Of a DNA stretch of 64,000 nt, positions 44,024-54,696 are shown piece by piece. Below the pieces are notes generated by a model that was not told the origin of the DNA, made no database searches, and saw nothing but the letters and a program-made list of their open reading frames with translations. Origin of the DNA: Parastagonospora avenae f. sp. tritici 18332-5 (lineage: Eukaryota > Ascomycota > Dothideomycetes > Pleosporales > Phaeosphaeriaceae); contig JAFJTR010000024.1 of NCBI GenBank assembly GCA_022559985.1, positions 124,001 to 188,000 on the forward strand, given 5' to 3'. The translations under genes and the position numbers were made by a program. Every line of letters begins with the position of its first letter. Position 1 is the first letter of the stretch.

Positions 44024-46060
44024 CTAAGCGTACTTCGCAGTGACCGAGCCATACCTCACTCCCTCGACCAACAATGAGTACTCCAATGAGGACTGTACGG
44101 AGATCTCGACCTGGAAGCTCAGTGTGGTGTAGACACGTCCACCGGGGGCGAAGCATGTCTGGAAGCACGCGGCTGGAACACTGCTGAGATCCACGGATAA
44201 GGCGGCGACCGTGAACACATTCTGGCATGTTGTTATTATGGCCAAAGCTCTGCTTGTTGGAAGAAAACAAACCTTGTCCGTGAAGCGCTGCGGAGCCTTC
44301 TCGACGTTGCAAGCAAGAAGTTCCATCGTCACCGTACGACTATCACCTGGCCAGAAGAACTTGCAGAAAGAGACTTCCGCATGTGATTCAGCGTCGGTGG
44401 CTAGATCTTGGCCCTTTTTAAGAATCCAACACACCTGGGAGCCAGCTCGCTTGATTCCTGTATAGTTGCAGATATAGGCATCGGCCTCTCTGTGTTTGCC
44501 AGGCTCGAACATTGGCGCATAGCTGGTTCCATAATGGCGACGACACTTTCGGTTCTTGATAGGGGCACGACCATCGCCTTCGAGGCCTTTGGCAGCCGCA
44601 CCACGAACAACAGCCGACCAGCTATTGATGAATCAGTGATGTAATGATAGAGGCTGAAGGGTTACACTTACGCATAGGCAGGGCGAATGACCTCCAAGCC
44701 ATTGGCGTCGGCGAAGGCCTTGATCTTGTCGTAGATGTATGGCGACTCAGAGAATCCACCAACCATGAAGACATACTAGCCCATGTCAGTGAAAGTCCGG
44801 AAAAACATGCTGAGCAGATTTTAACACATGAAACATACCTTGATCTTGATCATGCCACCGCGACGAGCTTGCTTCATCTGCTCCTGCAGCAGTTCGTACG
44901 TACGGCGCAGAGGGAACTCGAACATCTCTTGCATGTCATCGCTGTTTTGGTTAGCTAGCGAACATCTGGACCAAGCAGAAAGAAACTTACGGGGTGATCA
45001 GGATTTCTCCATCCACAATACCTCTAGCCTGATCTTCCTCGATGGTATTCAGAGGAGCTGGCAAGCGCAGGAAGTTGATCTCGCTTCCTGAGAAGCCGCT
45101 CTTTGCCTCAAACACAAAGTCTTGGAGCATCCTGCTCATCTTCGGCAAGAGTGACGTGCGGGGCAGGTCCTCACTCCTGTCACCAGCAATTGCAACAAAG
45201 TCAGCAGTTCCAAGACGACGCTCCAGCCACTTGAGAAAGCCACGCTCGACAAAGCTGCCACCGCATTGGTCGCCACTACCTACGGTTGCCTCTTCCAAGG
45301 TAGTTGGTTCGAGCTCGACGATACGATAGGAGACCAGGTCAACCGTACCACCGCCCATGTCACAAACAATGAACCCATCACCGACAGCAAATTGCTCGTC
45401 TTGAACGCTGCCGCGAAGCGACTGGATAGTGTAGATCGCTGCAGCTTCTGGCTCGGTAGCTAGCATCGTACGCTTCAGCTTAGGGAAGCAAGAGGGATTG
45501 AAGCCAGCGTTGCGGACAGCCTGTAGTGTGGAGTCCTTTGCTGAATCTGACCAGACCGCAGGTACAGTGACCACGAGGGTGATCGGCAGAGTTCGCCAGA
45601 CTTTTTTACCATATTGGCGATCGAGGTTCTTGATAAGTTGGTCTTTGACATGGGTGAGGTAGTCCGCAATGATGGCAACAGGCTTTCGAGCAGGTGCTCC
45701 GTCGTCCAGAGACAGCTCGCTGAGGATCTTGGACACCTCGCCACTCCACTTTGTGTCTAGCTCCAACTTGGTCCACATGTGCCTCTGAACGTTTGAAGGA
45801 ATGAGGGCGCCCCATTTGGAGGGATCGTGGAGTGCGATCTCGCTCGGAACCTTCTCCTTCGTGCCGATCTTTGTGTGCGCTGAGGGCCAATCTTTGATGA
45901 CCTCAATGTCTTTGCCGAGAACGCCGGTATCTGTAGTCTCGCAGAAAGATACGCCTAGTCTGTTAGCTCAACTGCTCAACCGCTCGATCAGTAGTTTGAC
46001 CGGCTCACCTGTATACGTCGTGCCGTAATCGAGACCGATGACCAAGCGATTGCCCAGCAT
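44024..46060 (-). CDS. Hsp70-like ATPase, HSPA12-type divergent family
   Basis: An actin-fold ATPase related to Hsp70 but of the divergent fungal/HSPA12 kind; cellular role unknown. Exons (minus strand): 46060-46009, 45954-44991, 44941-44839, 44775-44672, 44621-44273, 44221-44024, giving about 589 residues. Phosphate-1 loop is GLDYGTTYTG, completed across intron 1. Phosphate-2 is CDMGGGTVDL. The adenosine motif is MVGGFSESPYI, beginning exon 4. TVPAVWSDSAK and TEPEAAAIY are also family hallmarks. The usual Hsp70 substrate-binding domain and EEVD tail are absent; instead about 180 residues of unfamiliar sequence follow (RRHYGTSYAP, then FCKFFWPGDSRTV), so it is unlikely to be a general chaperone. 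The last intron (44272-44222, 51 nt) has no in-frame stop. The start faces the coiled-coil gene at 46336 across a 275-bp shared region. Confidence 0.86.
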
Positions 46061-46335
46061 GCTGGACTTCGGTGCGCTTGCAATTCGCGCGCAGGTGAGG
46101 GGAGGATAGAGGTAGAGTAAGAACCGGGAGAGGGATGTGAGATCGGAAGCGAAAGTTTTCAGGCCACGTTGTGGTGAAATTGAACGAGGGGCGCGCTTTG
46201 CCAGTGTTGCGCTCTCTTACCGTTTGCTCCCCGCAAACAACAACCTGCGACAAAATATCTCTCACACCGCACACACACACGCACAACCGCGAGAGAACAA
46301 CTCTGCGAGTCGGCCAGGTTTACGCGACAAAGAGT
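46061..46335. promoter_or_regulatory. Divergent promoter, Hsp70-like / coiled-coil protein
   Basis: 275 bp between two head-to-head start codons. It holds a CA dinucleotide run at about 46270-46280 and a 6-bp inverted repeat, GTTTGC-TCCCC-GCAAAC, near 46222-46240. No clear heat-shock element was seen. Confidence 0.5.
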
Positions 46336-47839
46336 ATGGCGGCATCCGATCCCGGAGATATCAGTAAAGTACGTTGTTGTGACTATCCCCAGCAGTCACT
46401 CACTTATACAACTTCAGTCCGCTGCTACCATGGGCTCAACACCATCTTGTACCAAGACGCAGCCTATCCACCACCGCAGAAATGTGACGATCGACAAACA
46501 CATCGAGCGAATGCAGCTAAGGCTCGAAAATCAATCCGACGACACACAACAAATTACGGCACGAGGCCATCAGACAAGAGAGAAACCCGATATTCAAGGC
46601 ACAGATACCGTCGAGATTCCTGCAGAAGTTTACGAAGCGTTAGAGGCAGAGTTCACTCAGAGCGAAGAGGGACTCAAGAAATACAGTGTCAAGTACAAAA
46701 AGCTCAAAGAGAGGCACCTCAAGCTGCGAGACACGTTTGGCGAACAAGCTGAGCAGCTTTCACACTATCAAGACACCAACAAGTGGCAGGAGAAGCTTCT
46801 GAACAGCATTGTCAGGCAATACCTTAAGCCATACGCGGAAAAGACGGGCATCAAACCTGAGCAATGGAACGAAGGATCATGCCATATGGTCCTTGAGCAC
46901 TTGCAGCAAGATGTACAGGAAGCTGGCGCCCTACAAGACCAGATCCAAGTGCTCCAGAGGGAGTTGCTATCGAAGGCAGACAAGGTGCAAGCTGCCCCAG
47001 ACGGACAGTTTGCACTGGACTTCCGCGCCATTGTCTCGCAAGTCAAGGTCCTCAGTCGCACTACTCGTCTCCTCCAAGTCGTCGATTCAAAAGCTGCTCT
47101 CCCAGAAGGCGTCATGCTGGAGGATGTGTCTCGCCACCATTGGGATAACCGTACCAAGAAGAAGTGCTTGGTCGAGGCATGGGTCTGGTCCGTACTTCTC
47201 GAGCTCGTATTCGCAAGTCCTTTCATGATACTCGGAGAGAAGTGTGATTTCCTCTGTTTCAACTGGCATAGCTTGTTCTTGTCAGGTCACTTTGGCGAGT
47301 GGCCCGGACCATCGGCCCTATGCGAGACGTGGCGCTATACAACCATGGAGCGAATGATGGAAGTCGTTGATCCCAATGACATTGCCAAGGGAGAGTCCAA
47401 GGGCGCGAATCCGTTTGTGGAAGCAAGCATTCTCAAAGCCCGACAGATGGTCATGGACAAGATCCAAACCGGCTTCGTCGAGTGTGCAGACCCAGCAGCT
47501 ATTGCTCAGATCCAGACCATCATCGACAAGTCCTTCGCCCTTGCAATGAAGATGTCTCTTCAGCGCTACCGACTTCAGGTCACCTACCCCAAGGTCGGAG
47601 CTGCCTTCATCAAGGAGGAGATGGCTGGGATTTCCGAGGACGACGATGGAGTTGCGAACGATGGTGGAGTGGCTTTCACTGTCAACCCAGGACTTACGAA
47701 GTGGGGCGATACGCATGGCAACCACTTCGATGAGCGCTACGATATCGTCCCAGCTCTTGTCCAGCTGGAGCATCCTGCTGCAGCTACCGAGCACGAACTG
47801 GCTGCGGCATTCGCGAACATAGAAACCCGTGGTGCCTAG
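46336..47839 (+). CDS. Unknown protein with central coiled coil, partner of the Hsp70-like gene by position
   Basis: Two exons, 46336-46368 and 46418-47839, give 484 residues (MAASDPGDISK joined to SAATMGSTPS by a GTACGT...TTCAG intron). An alternative start at 46430 (MGSTPSC) would need no intron. Residues about 75-200 are charged and helical (EVYEALEAEFTQSEEGLKKY, KLKERHLKLRDTF). After about residue 240 comes a globular-looking part with KKKCLVEAWVWSVLLELVFA and FGEWPGPSALCETWRY. The later part contains KARQMVMDKIQTGFVE and ALAMKMSLQRYRLQVTYP. I do not recognise the family; the VEAWVW-type segment resembles unnamed fungal proteins I cannot place. It shares a promoter region with the Hsp70-like ATPase, which hints at co-expression only. 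Confidence 0.75.
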
Positions 47840-48590
47840 GCGCATTTCAGGCACATCAAGGCTCCGAAGTATGGATGAGTTTGGGGATCTAACCAGCATA
47901 AGTCTTTCTTTCGGAGAGAACTTGTGCTCACTGGTCATGATGCGATGTGTCTGCATGTCGCTTACTACACGTGGTTGCAAGGATGGGACTGGAAGGGGAC
48001 GGAGGATAGCAGTAGGAATGTCTACTTGCTTCAGAAGCCATGCTCTCATGGTGGAGTTGTACAGCGTTAAAGCTTCCGTACCGAATCCATAGCACTAAGA
48101 AAGACATTGCATTCATCCTTGTTTCTTGTGAAATACTGCATGTCTGGTGCGCTATGTTATGTTGTACTGTGGATGACTGGAAATGTTGAAAAGATCAATT
48201 GAAGCCATGATAATTAAACTTTCGCCCCGAGTAAGTACTTGGGAACAAAAAACACTAATGATTAGGGATGGCGGCGACCAGATGGAGATGAAAGTGTTCA
48301 CGTCAGAGGCGCGTCGTGCGCCATCCCAATTTCCAGCCTAGCGCCAATTTGCACGCGTCGCATCCACGAGCACATCCTCACGTACCGTGCAAGCACCCGC
48401 ACCCGCGATTACCAATTGCCTTCTCCGCTTCTCCAGACCCGAGTCCTGCTCGGTTTTATTCTTTCTTCGGCTTACCACCATGCAATAAGCTGCTTCACAC
48501 CCTAATTACGCCGTGCAAGCCACCAAACGCGTCTCTTCGCGTCTTCTCCAACTTCCGCTTGCAGGACACGCCGAACCCACATAGACGACC
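47840..48590. other. Intergenic, no gene seen
   Basis: 750 bp with the 3' flank of the coiled-coil gene and the Cdc45 upstream region. The latter is pyrimidine-rich and C-rich (about 48360-48580), a usual leader style here. Confidence 0.5.
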
Positions 48591-51198
48591 ATGTACCTCC
48601 CACGCAACCTAATCGCACACCTCTACAACAACCTCGTCAAACGAACACATGCCGCTGCTCCTCCGGTCTTGCTTCTCGTCGCCCTCGAGCCAGACGCGCT
48701 CTGTGCTTGCAGGATCCTTACCGCGTTGCTGAAGCGCGACTACATACCCCACAAAATTCAACCTATAGCCGGATATGGCGACCTGTCACGTGCGGCGGAC
48801 GAGCTGGTGCGGCCGATGCGGACAACAGAAGGAGGAAGCGGGGGCGTCGTGGTGTGTCTGGGGGTCGGTGGCATGGTAGATCTGGAAGAGACGCTGGGAC
48901 TGGATGTGGACGAGAATGGGCAGGGTGGTACTGGCGACGTCGAAGTGTGGGTGCTGGATGCGAGGCGGCCGTGGAATCTGGCGAACGTGTTTGGTACCCC
49001 GGTGGGCGAGGACCCGACTACGAGAGAGCTCGTGCGGAGACAGGCTGGCGTGGAGAAGGGCAAAATCCTGCAAAGCTATCAGACGTCAAGAGGGGGCATT
49101 ATAGTGTTCGACGATGGGGACATTGAAGAAGAGCTGCAGTCGGAGCGGACGGCGTACTGCGCGCTTGAAGAGATGCCAGAAATTGGAGAGGAGGACGACC
49201 TGGACGACGACTCAGACCAAGATGACGAACCATCTTCTGCACAGCAGTCAAAGAAGAGGAAGTCGTGGAGCGAGGAGGACGATTCAGCAGACGACATGTC
49301 CGACGCCGAGCGACCACCGCAGCGGCGGAGGAGTAATTCGGTATGTATGGCAGGATTGGGAGTAAGAGACGAGGTCTGACATCACACAGGGAGGCTCGAT
49401 ACCGTCATCACCAGAACGAAGGCCGGCACGAAGAGGCCTGCTCGTAGAGAATCAGCTTGGCGGATCTTCCGACTTCTCGCGCTCAGACTCGCGCAGCCGA
49501 TCAGCATCGCCAGCAGTAGCAGCACCACAAGAGAAGTCTGTAAGAACGCTTCGAAAGCAGCTCATGGTCATGCGGAAGAAGCACACTGCCGTCCTCGACA
49601 AGTACTACCAGCTCGGCGCATCCTACGCGGAACCCGTCTCATCTCTCGTCTACAACCTCGCCTCCGAACTCGGTCGCGAAGACAACGACCTGCTCTGGAA
49701 CGCCATTGTCGGGGTGAGCAGTCTGGAGCTTTACGGACGAACAGGCAGCGGCGTCGGTCTCAATCCACTGTCAGCAGCTGGCGGCTCAGCAGGATGGAAC
49801 GGCAACCGAGGAGAGCAGATTCGATCCGTCCTGCGAGATGAAGTCCGCCGCCTCAACCCCGTTACAGACCCGCATGGCGTAGCTCGTGATGCAAGTATGG
49901 GCGACGCAAGCGGTGTTATCCCCACGAGCGCCCGCTCAGCAACAGACAAGTCCATACGACTCTCCCCCGAACCACGCTTCCTCCTCCTACGGCATTGGTC
50001 GCTGTACGAAAGCATGTTACATTCGCCCTACCTTTCCGCCAAACTACACATCTGGAGCGATGCAGGGCAGAAGAGGTTAGCCAAGCTACTCGCAAAGATG
50101 GGTGTGTCGCTGTCAGAATGCAAACAACGATATACGCACATGGACATGGACCTTAAGCGCGGGCTACGAGAACGACTACTCAAGTTCGCACCACAGTACG
50201 GCCTCGACGGACTCGTTCCACCACCACCTCGCAGCGGCGACATGAAGGACGGCTGGGGGTTCGTCCGCTGTTGGGGCTGGAAAGCATGTCTCTCTGCCAT
50301 CGACGCGGGCGTCATTCTCGGTGCCATCCTCGAAGTCGGAGACGCAAAAGACCTCTCCCACTCCTCTTTCGACTCCTCCAACCACACACACTCCACCCAA
50401 GACCACGCCTCGGAAATCCCCTCAACCCAAGAACAACAAACCGCCGCCCAGGAACACATCACATCCCGCTTCTGGACCGCCTACGACGCCCTCGGCAACA
50501 TCGATCTCCTAATTCAACACATCGTGACCGCGCAAATCCTCCACCGCGCCATTCTCCGCACGGGCACGCAACTCATCGAAAAGAAACAAATCCGCCACCT
50601 CCGCGCCTTCCGCATGGCCGTCGTCAAAGAAGGCCCAGACGTCCACCTCTTCACCCACCCCGGCGCCCTCACCAAACTCGCCCTCTGGATCGCAGAAGCC
50701 ATCGTCGAACTCAACGGCACCAAGGGCAAAAACCGCGGCTCCGAACTCGTCATGGCCGGCCTCGATGAGAGCAGGGGCTTGTACGTCGTCGTCGGCCTCG
50801 GCGGCGGCGGCGCAACGGAATCCGCCAAAGAACGCCTGCTCAAGCGCGACGCGCGCATCAAGGCCCGCGACGCTAAACGCAAGGCGCGTAATGATGAGAA
50901 GGAGAAGAAGCGCCAAGCCCGCGTCGCGCGTAATCTCGCTGCCGGCCTGGAAGATGACGAAGTCGAGGACGAGACCGAGGAAGAAGACTCTGAAGACGAC
51001 GACGATGAGAGCGACGACGACGCGGATGAGCCCAATGGCTTCGGGCGGAATCGCTTCGGCAATGCGTTCCAGGAGGTTGTGAGGGAGACGGGGGCGCGGG
51101 TGCGGATGGATAGTTTTGAGGCGTGTGTTATTGAGATAAGGAAGGAGGATTTGAGTGGGTTTCTGGAGAGATTGAGTATGAAGGCTGTGGTTGGGTAG
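48591..51198 (+). CDS. CDC45: DNA replication initiation factor Cdc45
   Basis: Cdc45 joins Mcm2-7 and GINS to form the CMG replicative helicase. Exons 48591-49340 and 49390-51198, joined by a 49-nt GTATGT...CACAG intron, give about 852 residues, longer than the roughly 650 of yeast because of acidic and disordered inserts. The conserved DHH-like N-terminal part shows LLLVALEPDALCACRIL and IQPIAGYGDL, then VWVLDARRPWNLANVF. A long acidic/serine linker (EEDDLDDDSDQDDE) follows, as in all Cdc45 proteins. Exon 2 contains LRKQLMVMRKKHTAVLDKYY, GVSLSECKQRYTHMDMDLKR and FRAFRMAVVKEGPDVHLF. A second acidic, lysine-flanked stretch (DDEVEDETEEEDSEDDDD) near the end is an extra insertion. It ends convergently with the acyltransferase gene, 295 bp apart. 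Confidence 0.93.
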
Positions 51199-51493
51199 GG
51201 GATGTCATCGCGACAGGTATTTTCTTTGTGTTTGTGTGGTGTTTTTTTATTGAGAGGCATAGCGTGGTTTGAATTGGGTATTCATTGGCTTTTTGAGGCA
51301 TGGGATGGGTCAGACATGTAAACCGATGGGATGGGGCATGATAGTACACTTTTAGCATCAGCTTAGCGAAGCAACATTTCATATTTTCAAGAACGAATCA
51401 TTAATTACCGCATCAAGCCCGTGAACATGCAAGAAAAAAGTGGTATCATATCAGCCTACTAAACAAAACATTCCCACCCTTCCCAACCCCTGA

Positions 51494-53890
51494 CTACCAC
51501 GTCCCCCTCTTTCCCCCCATAACCAACTCCTCCTCCTCACTCTCATACCCGTCCACCGCGCCACTACTCCGCCTCTTGCCCATGCGCTGCTTGACCCCAT
51601 CCTTGAGCCTCTTCTTGACCTCCTCGATATTCCCGTCAATCGTGCTAAACGGCTTGAGCATGAACCCGCCGAGATTTGCGCTCGACGCGTTGCGGCTGCG
51701 GCTCTTCTTGGGCGTGTGCGGGCGCGACGAGAAAATGTCCTGGTTCGCGAGGTCGCCGAAGGACTCGTTGCGCGGGAGCGAGCCGGTCGGCGACGTGGGC
51801 GAGGCGGGGAAGTCGTATGTTTCGACGGCCTGGGGGGCTTCGGCGCGGGAGTCTGCGTCGGTTTTTATGCTTGGGGGCGTCGTGGGGGCGTCGTCGGCGT
51901 TGAAGGGGTCTTCAATGATGCGCTTGCTGTAAAAGTCCTCGTACATTTCCGGGCCGAGTTCGTTGATGATTTCATTCACGCGCTTGGCGAGGTGTTGGCG
52001 GCGGTCCTGCAGTTTGGCGAGTTCGCTGTTGCTGAAGGGGTTCATGGCTTTCCAGAGAGGGCCGAGGGATTTGAGAATGTCCATGGCGACTTCGCCGAAG
52101 CGCAGGGCACCGTAGGTGACGCTGACGTAGAAGATGAGCTGCGCGATGATCAGGTAGCGCTTGTGGATGCCTTCGGGGAGGTAGCCGTTGCAGTTATTGT
52201 AGCGGTACCAGTAGAGGCCGATGATGCAGTACCAGGTGTAGGCGACGGGGGCGGCAACCATTGCGACGAGGAGCTTCCATGTTGCCATGACATCCCTGGC
52301 TTGGACCTTGACGTTGGAGGCTGCGAGAGCTTCCTTGGCCTTTGCGATGGAGATGAGTTTGGTGGAGATGAAGACGAGACTGAAGAGCAGTGTGCCAGGG
52401 ATGACGAGTGCGCTCAGGAAGACAAGTTTCGCCAGTCTAAAGCAGAAGATTCCAAAAGCCACAATGGGGTGCATCTTCGCGACCTGTACCTGATGGTCTC
52501 GCAGTCCGAGCGCTCTAAGCTTGCGGTTGTAGATGGTGACTTCCTGCTTGAGCTCGATAATGCGCGGATCGGCCTTGTACCGTTCGTAGCCTTGGACGAG
52601 GCGACGATTGAGCTCCACAATCCTAGGTAGTGGTAGTTTCGTGCCCTTGGAGTTGTAAAGACGGCGCACAGCTTGGATGACCTGGTTGTTGTTAGCTTTG
52701 AGGATGTGGAGTGTATAGTCTATACATACCATGAGCGTATCATAATCTGGCGTGGTGACTGTGACCGAGATCAAACCTTGACGAACAGTCTCGAGCATTT
52801 CGCCAATAGCATCTCGTCTTCCTGGGCCCTCAAACTTCTTAGCAAGCTCCGCAGGCACATCGATCGCTGTGCCAAACTCAATGACCGCCCTTGAACGGAA
52901 CTTGTGGGCGTGGAAGTAGTTCATGCCAACAGGGATGATCTTGAGGTTGCAGTCAGGTTTCGATGCTACGGTACCGAGAGCCATAATTGCGACACCAGCT
53001 ATGATGCGTTAGCTTTGTAAGTCCAGCAGAGTTGTAGTATCTCACCTTTCAGAGGCAGAAGATCGGTTCGATCATGGCTACCTCCCTCGGGGAAGATACC
53101 AATGCTACCGCCATGGTGAAGAACCGCATGCACAGCATCGTAAACCTCCGTCTGATCGAGCTTGGGCGCAACCTTGAAGGCCGAACCCTCAAATCCTTCC
53201 TCCACGCCCTTCTTGTTTTCAGCGCCGTTGACGAACGTGCCGTCCTTGGTCATATCGCTCCTTCCGGTAAGCTGCTGCATCGCAACACCACCTTTGAAAC
53301 CGCGCTTCAGCCTGATCTCTTCCGGGCCCTTGATCTCCAGAATCTCAGCGCTCGCTGCCTTGTTGTCCACTTTCGGCAGCACAACCGAGCCGCCAACCTG
53401 AAACTCTTTATCCTCAAAGTTTGTGCCCACACCGCGAAGTAGCGTCGGATCATTAATCGGGTCCGGTAGGTAAATCTTGCCCTGTGCCGTTTTCGTCATG
53501 TCCATTGCTCTGCCCACAGGCACAACGCCCGTCAAACCCGCCATGGCGCCTATGAACCTGCGCTTCATCGATTTGTCGGCTATCAGGAACTGGATTCGGC
53601 GGTCGGCTTCTTTCTTCACCACGCGCATCAACATGAGCGGATCGACAAACTGCTCTTGTTAGCGACGCGACCCCGCAATTTGATACATCTCCATGGCCTA
53701 CCTGGTTGGCATGCGGCGCGCACACGAAAATGACGGGCCCCTCCTTTGGCACCTTCCAACTACTCCTGGGATGTACCTCGCGGAAGAAGAGCTCCACCAA
53801 TATCGAAAACGTCCACAGAAACGCATCGTAGACGTATTTGTTCATGACAGCGATGGGCTTCTTGCCCTTCTGCTTGCTGTTGTCCGCCAT
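51494..53890 (-). CDS. Glycerol-3-phosphate/dihydroxyacetone-phosphate acyltransferase (Gpt2/Sct1 type)
   Basis: Catalyses the first acylation in phospholipid and triacylglycerol synthesis, at the endoplasmic reticulum. Exons: 53890-53702, 53649-53046, 52998-52730, 52681-51494, giving about 749 residues. Acyltransferase block I (PHANQFVDP, an HxxxxD variant position) is split by intron 1. Block III is GIFPEGGSHDRTDL, its continuation LPLKAGVAIMALG rebuilt by intron 2. The large insertion between blocks (VGTNFEDKEFQVGGSVVLP) is typical of fungal Gpt2/Sct1. Intron 3 (52729-52682, 48 nt, GTATGT, GCTAAC, CCAG) has no in-frame stop, so unspliced reading adds 16 residues. Membrane segments lie in exon 4 (LVFLSALVIPGTLLFSLVFI and others). 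The C-terminal tail is Ser/Pro-rich with basic KKSRSRN and GKRRSS patches, probably phosphorylated as in yeast. Confidence 0.92.
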
Positions 53891-54696
53891 GATGGCGTAT
53901 ATCCCCGCGGCAGCTCAGTCGCAAAGTGATAAGTAGCGATAAGTGAAAGCAATAGGTGTAGTAGCGATTGCGGTTGCCGGGAGACTGATCGAAAGCTCTC
54001 GAAACGCGACGATAGTGGGGACACGTTGGAAGAAGCTGTGGCCCTGTCACATGTCAGTATCGTGTCTTTTCATGCCTCCAAGACTCTCCTACCCGTGCTT
54101 TCACTCCACTCTTTCCTTTCTTGCTATCTTGGGTCTTGCTGGATTGTTGCCGCCTGAGGTATTTATCAGGATGATATCAGGCCATGCTAGGCTTCGCTTT
54201 CCGGGTACAGATAGCCTCCGCGATAGCCGAGTCGCGGGCGGGCGAATGCGTGTGTTGAGGACGACAACGGCTGCGTGCGCGCGGTAAGCCGCTATTTCTG
54301 TTGTTGAGCTCGGAAATGTGGAGGGTCGCTGAGCCGGGGGAGCGGTCCGTCGAGGCCCTATGTCATTGCGGCCAAGCGCTTTTTCGCGGACGGCAAGGTG
54401 GCGTGGGAGCGCGGGGCTCACCAGCACGCGAACACCATCATCCTTGCACCATGTCACGACATCACATATGATGGACACTATCTGAGAAAGTATCATTCAA
54501 TAGCTATACACTAAGCGTCGAGAGACCTATAGGCCCTCATCTATGTATAGACCAAGGTGCGGCTGTCCTGTATAGCACGACCGGTCGTGGTGGGATATAG
54601 AACAAATGGAAAGTATGTACAAAAATCGAAATACAGTTCCTGCACAGATGAGAGGAAGTGGTGTGAAGGGGAAATGGGGACGTTCTCGTTCAACAT
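53891..54696. other. Intergenic, no gene seen
   Basis: About 800 bp: upstream region of the acyltransferase gene and 3' flank of the GH76 gene, both on the minus strand. No further gene supported. Confidence 0.5.

Noticed and set aside
51716..52630. 304-codon open frame on the plus strand opposite the acyltransferase gene
   Set aside because: Lies wholly antisense to a well-supported gene; its Val/Glu/Asp/Gly-rich content is a shadow of the GC-rich codons opposite, and it has no domain.
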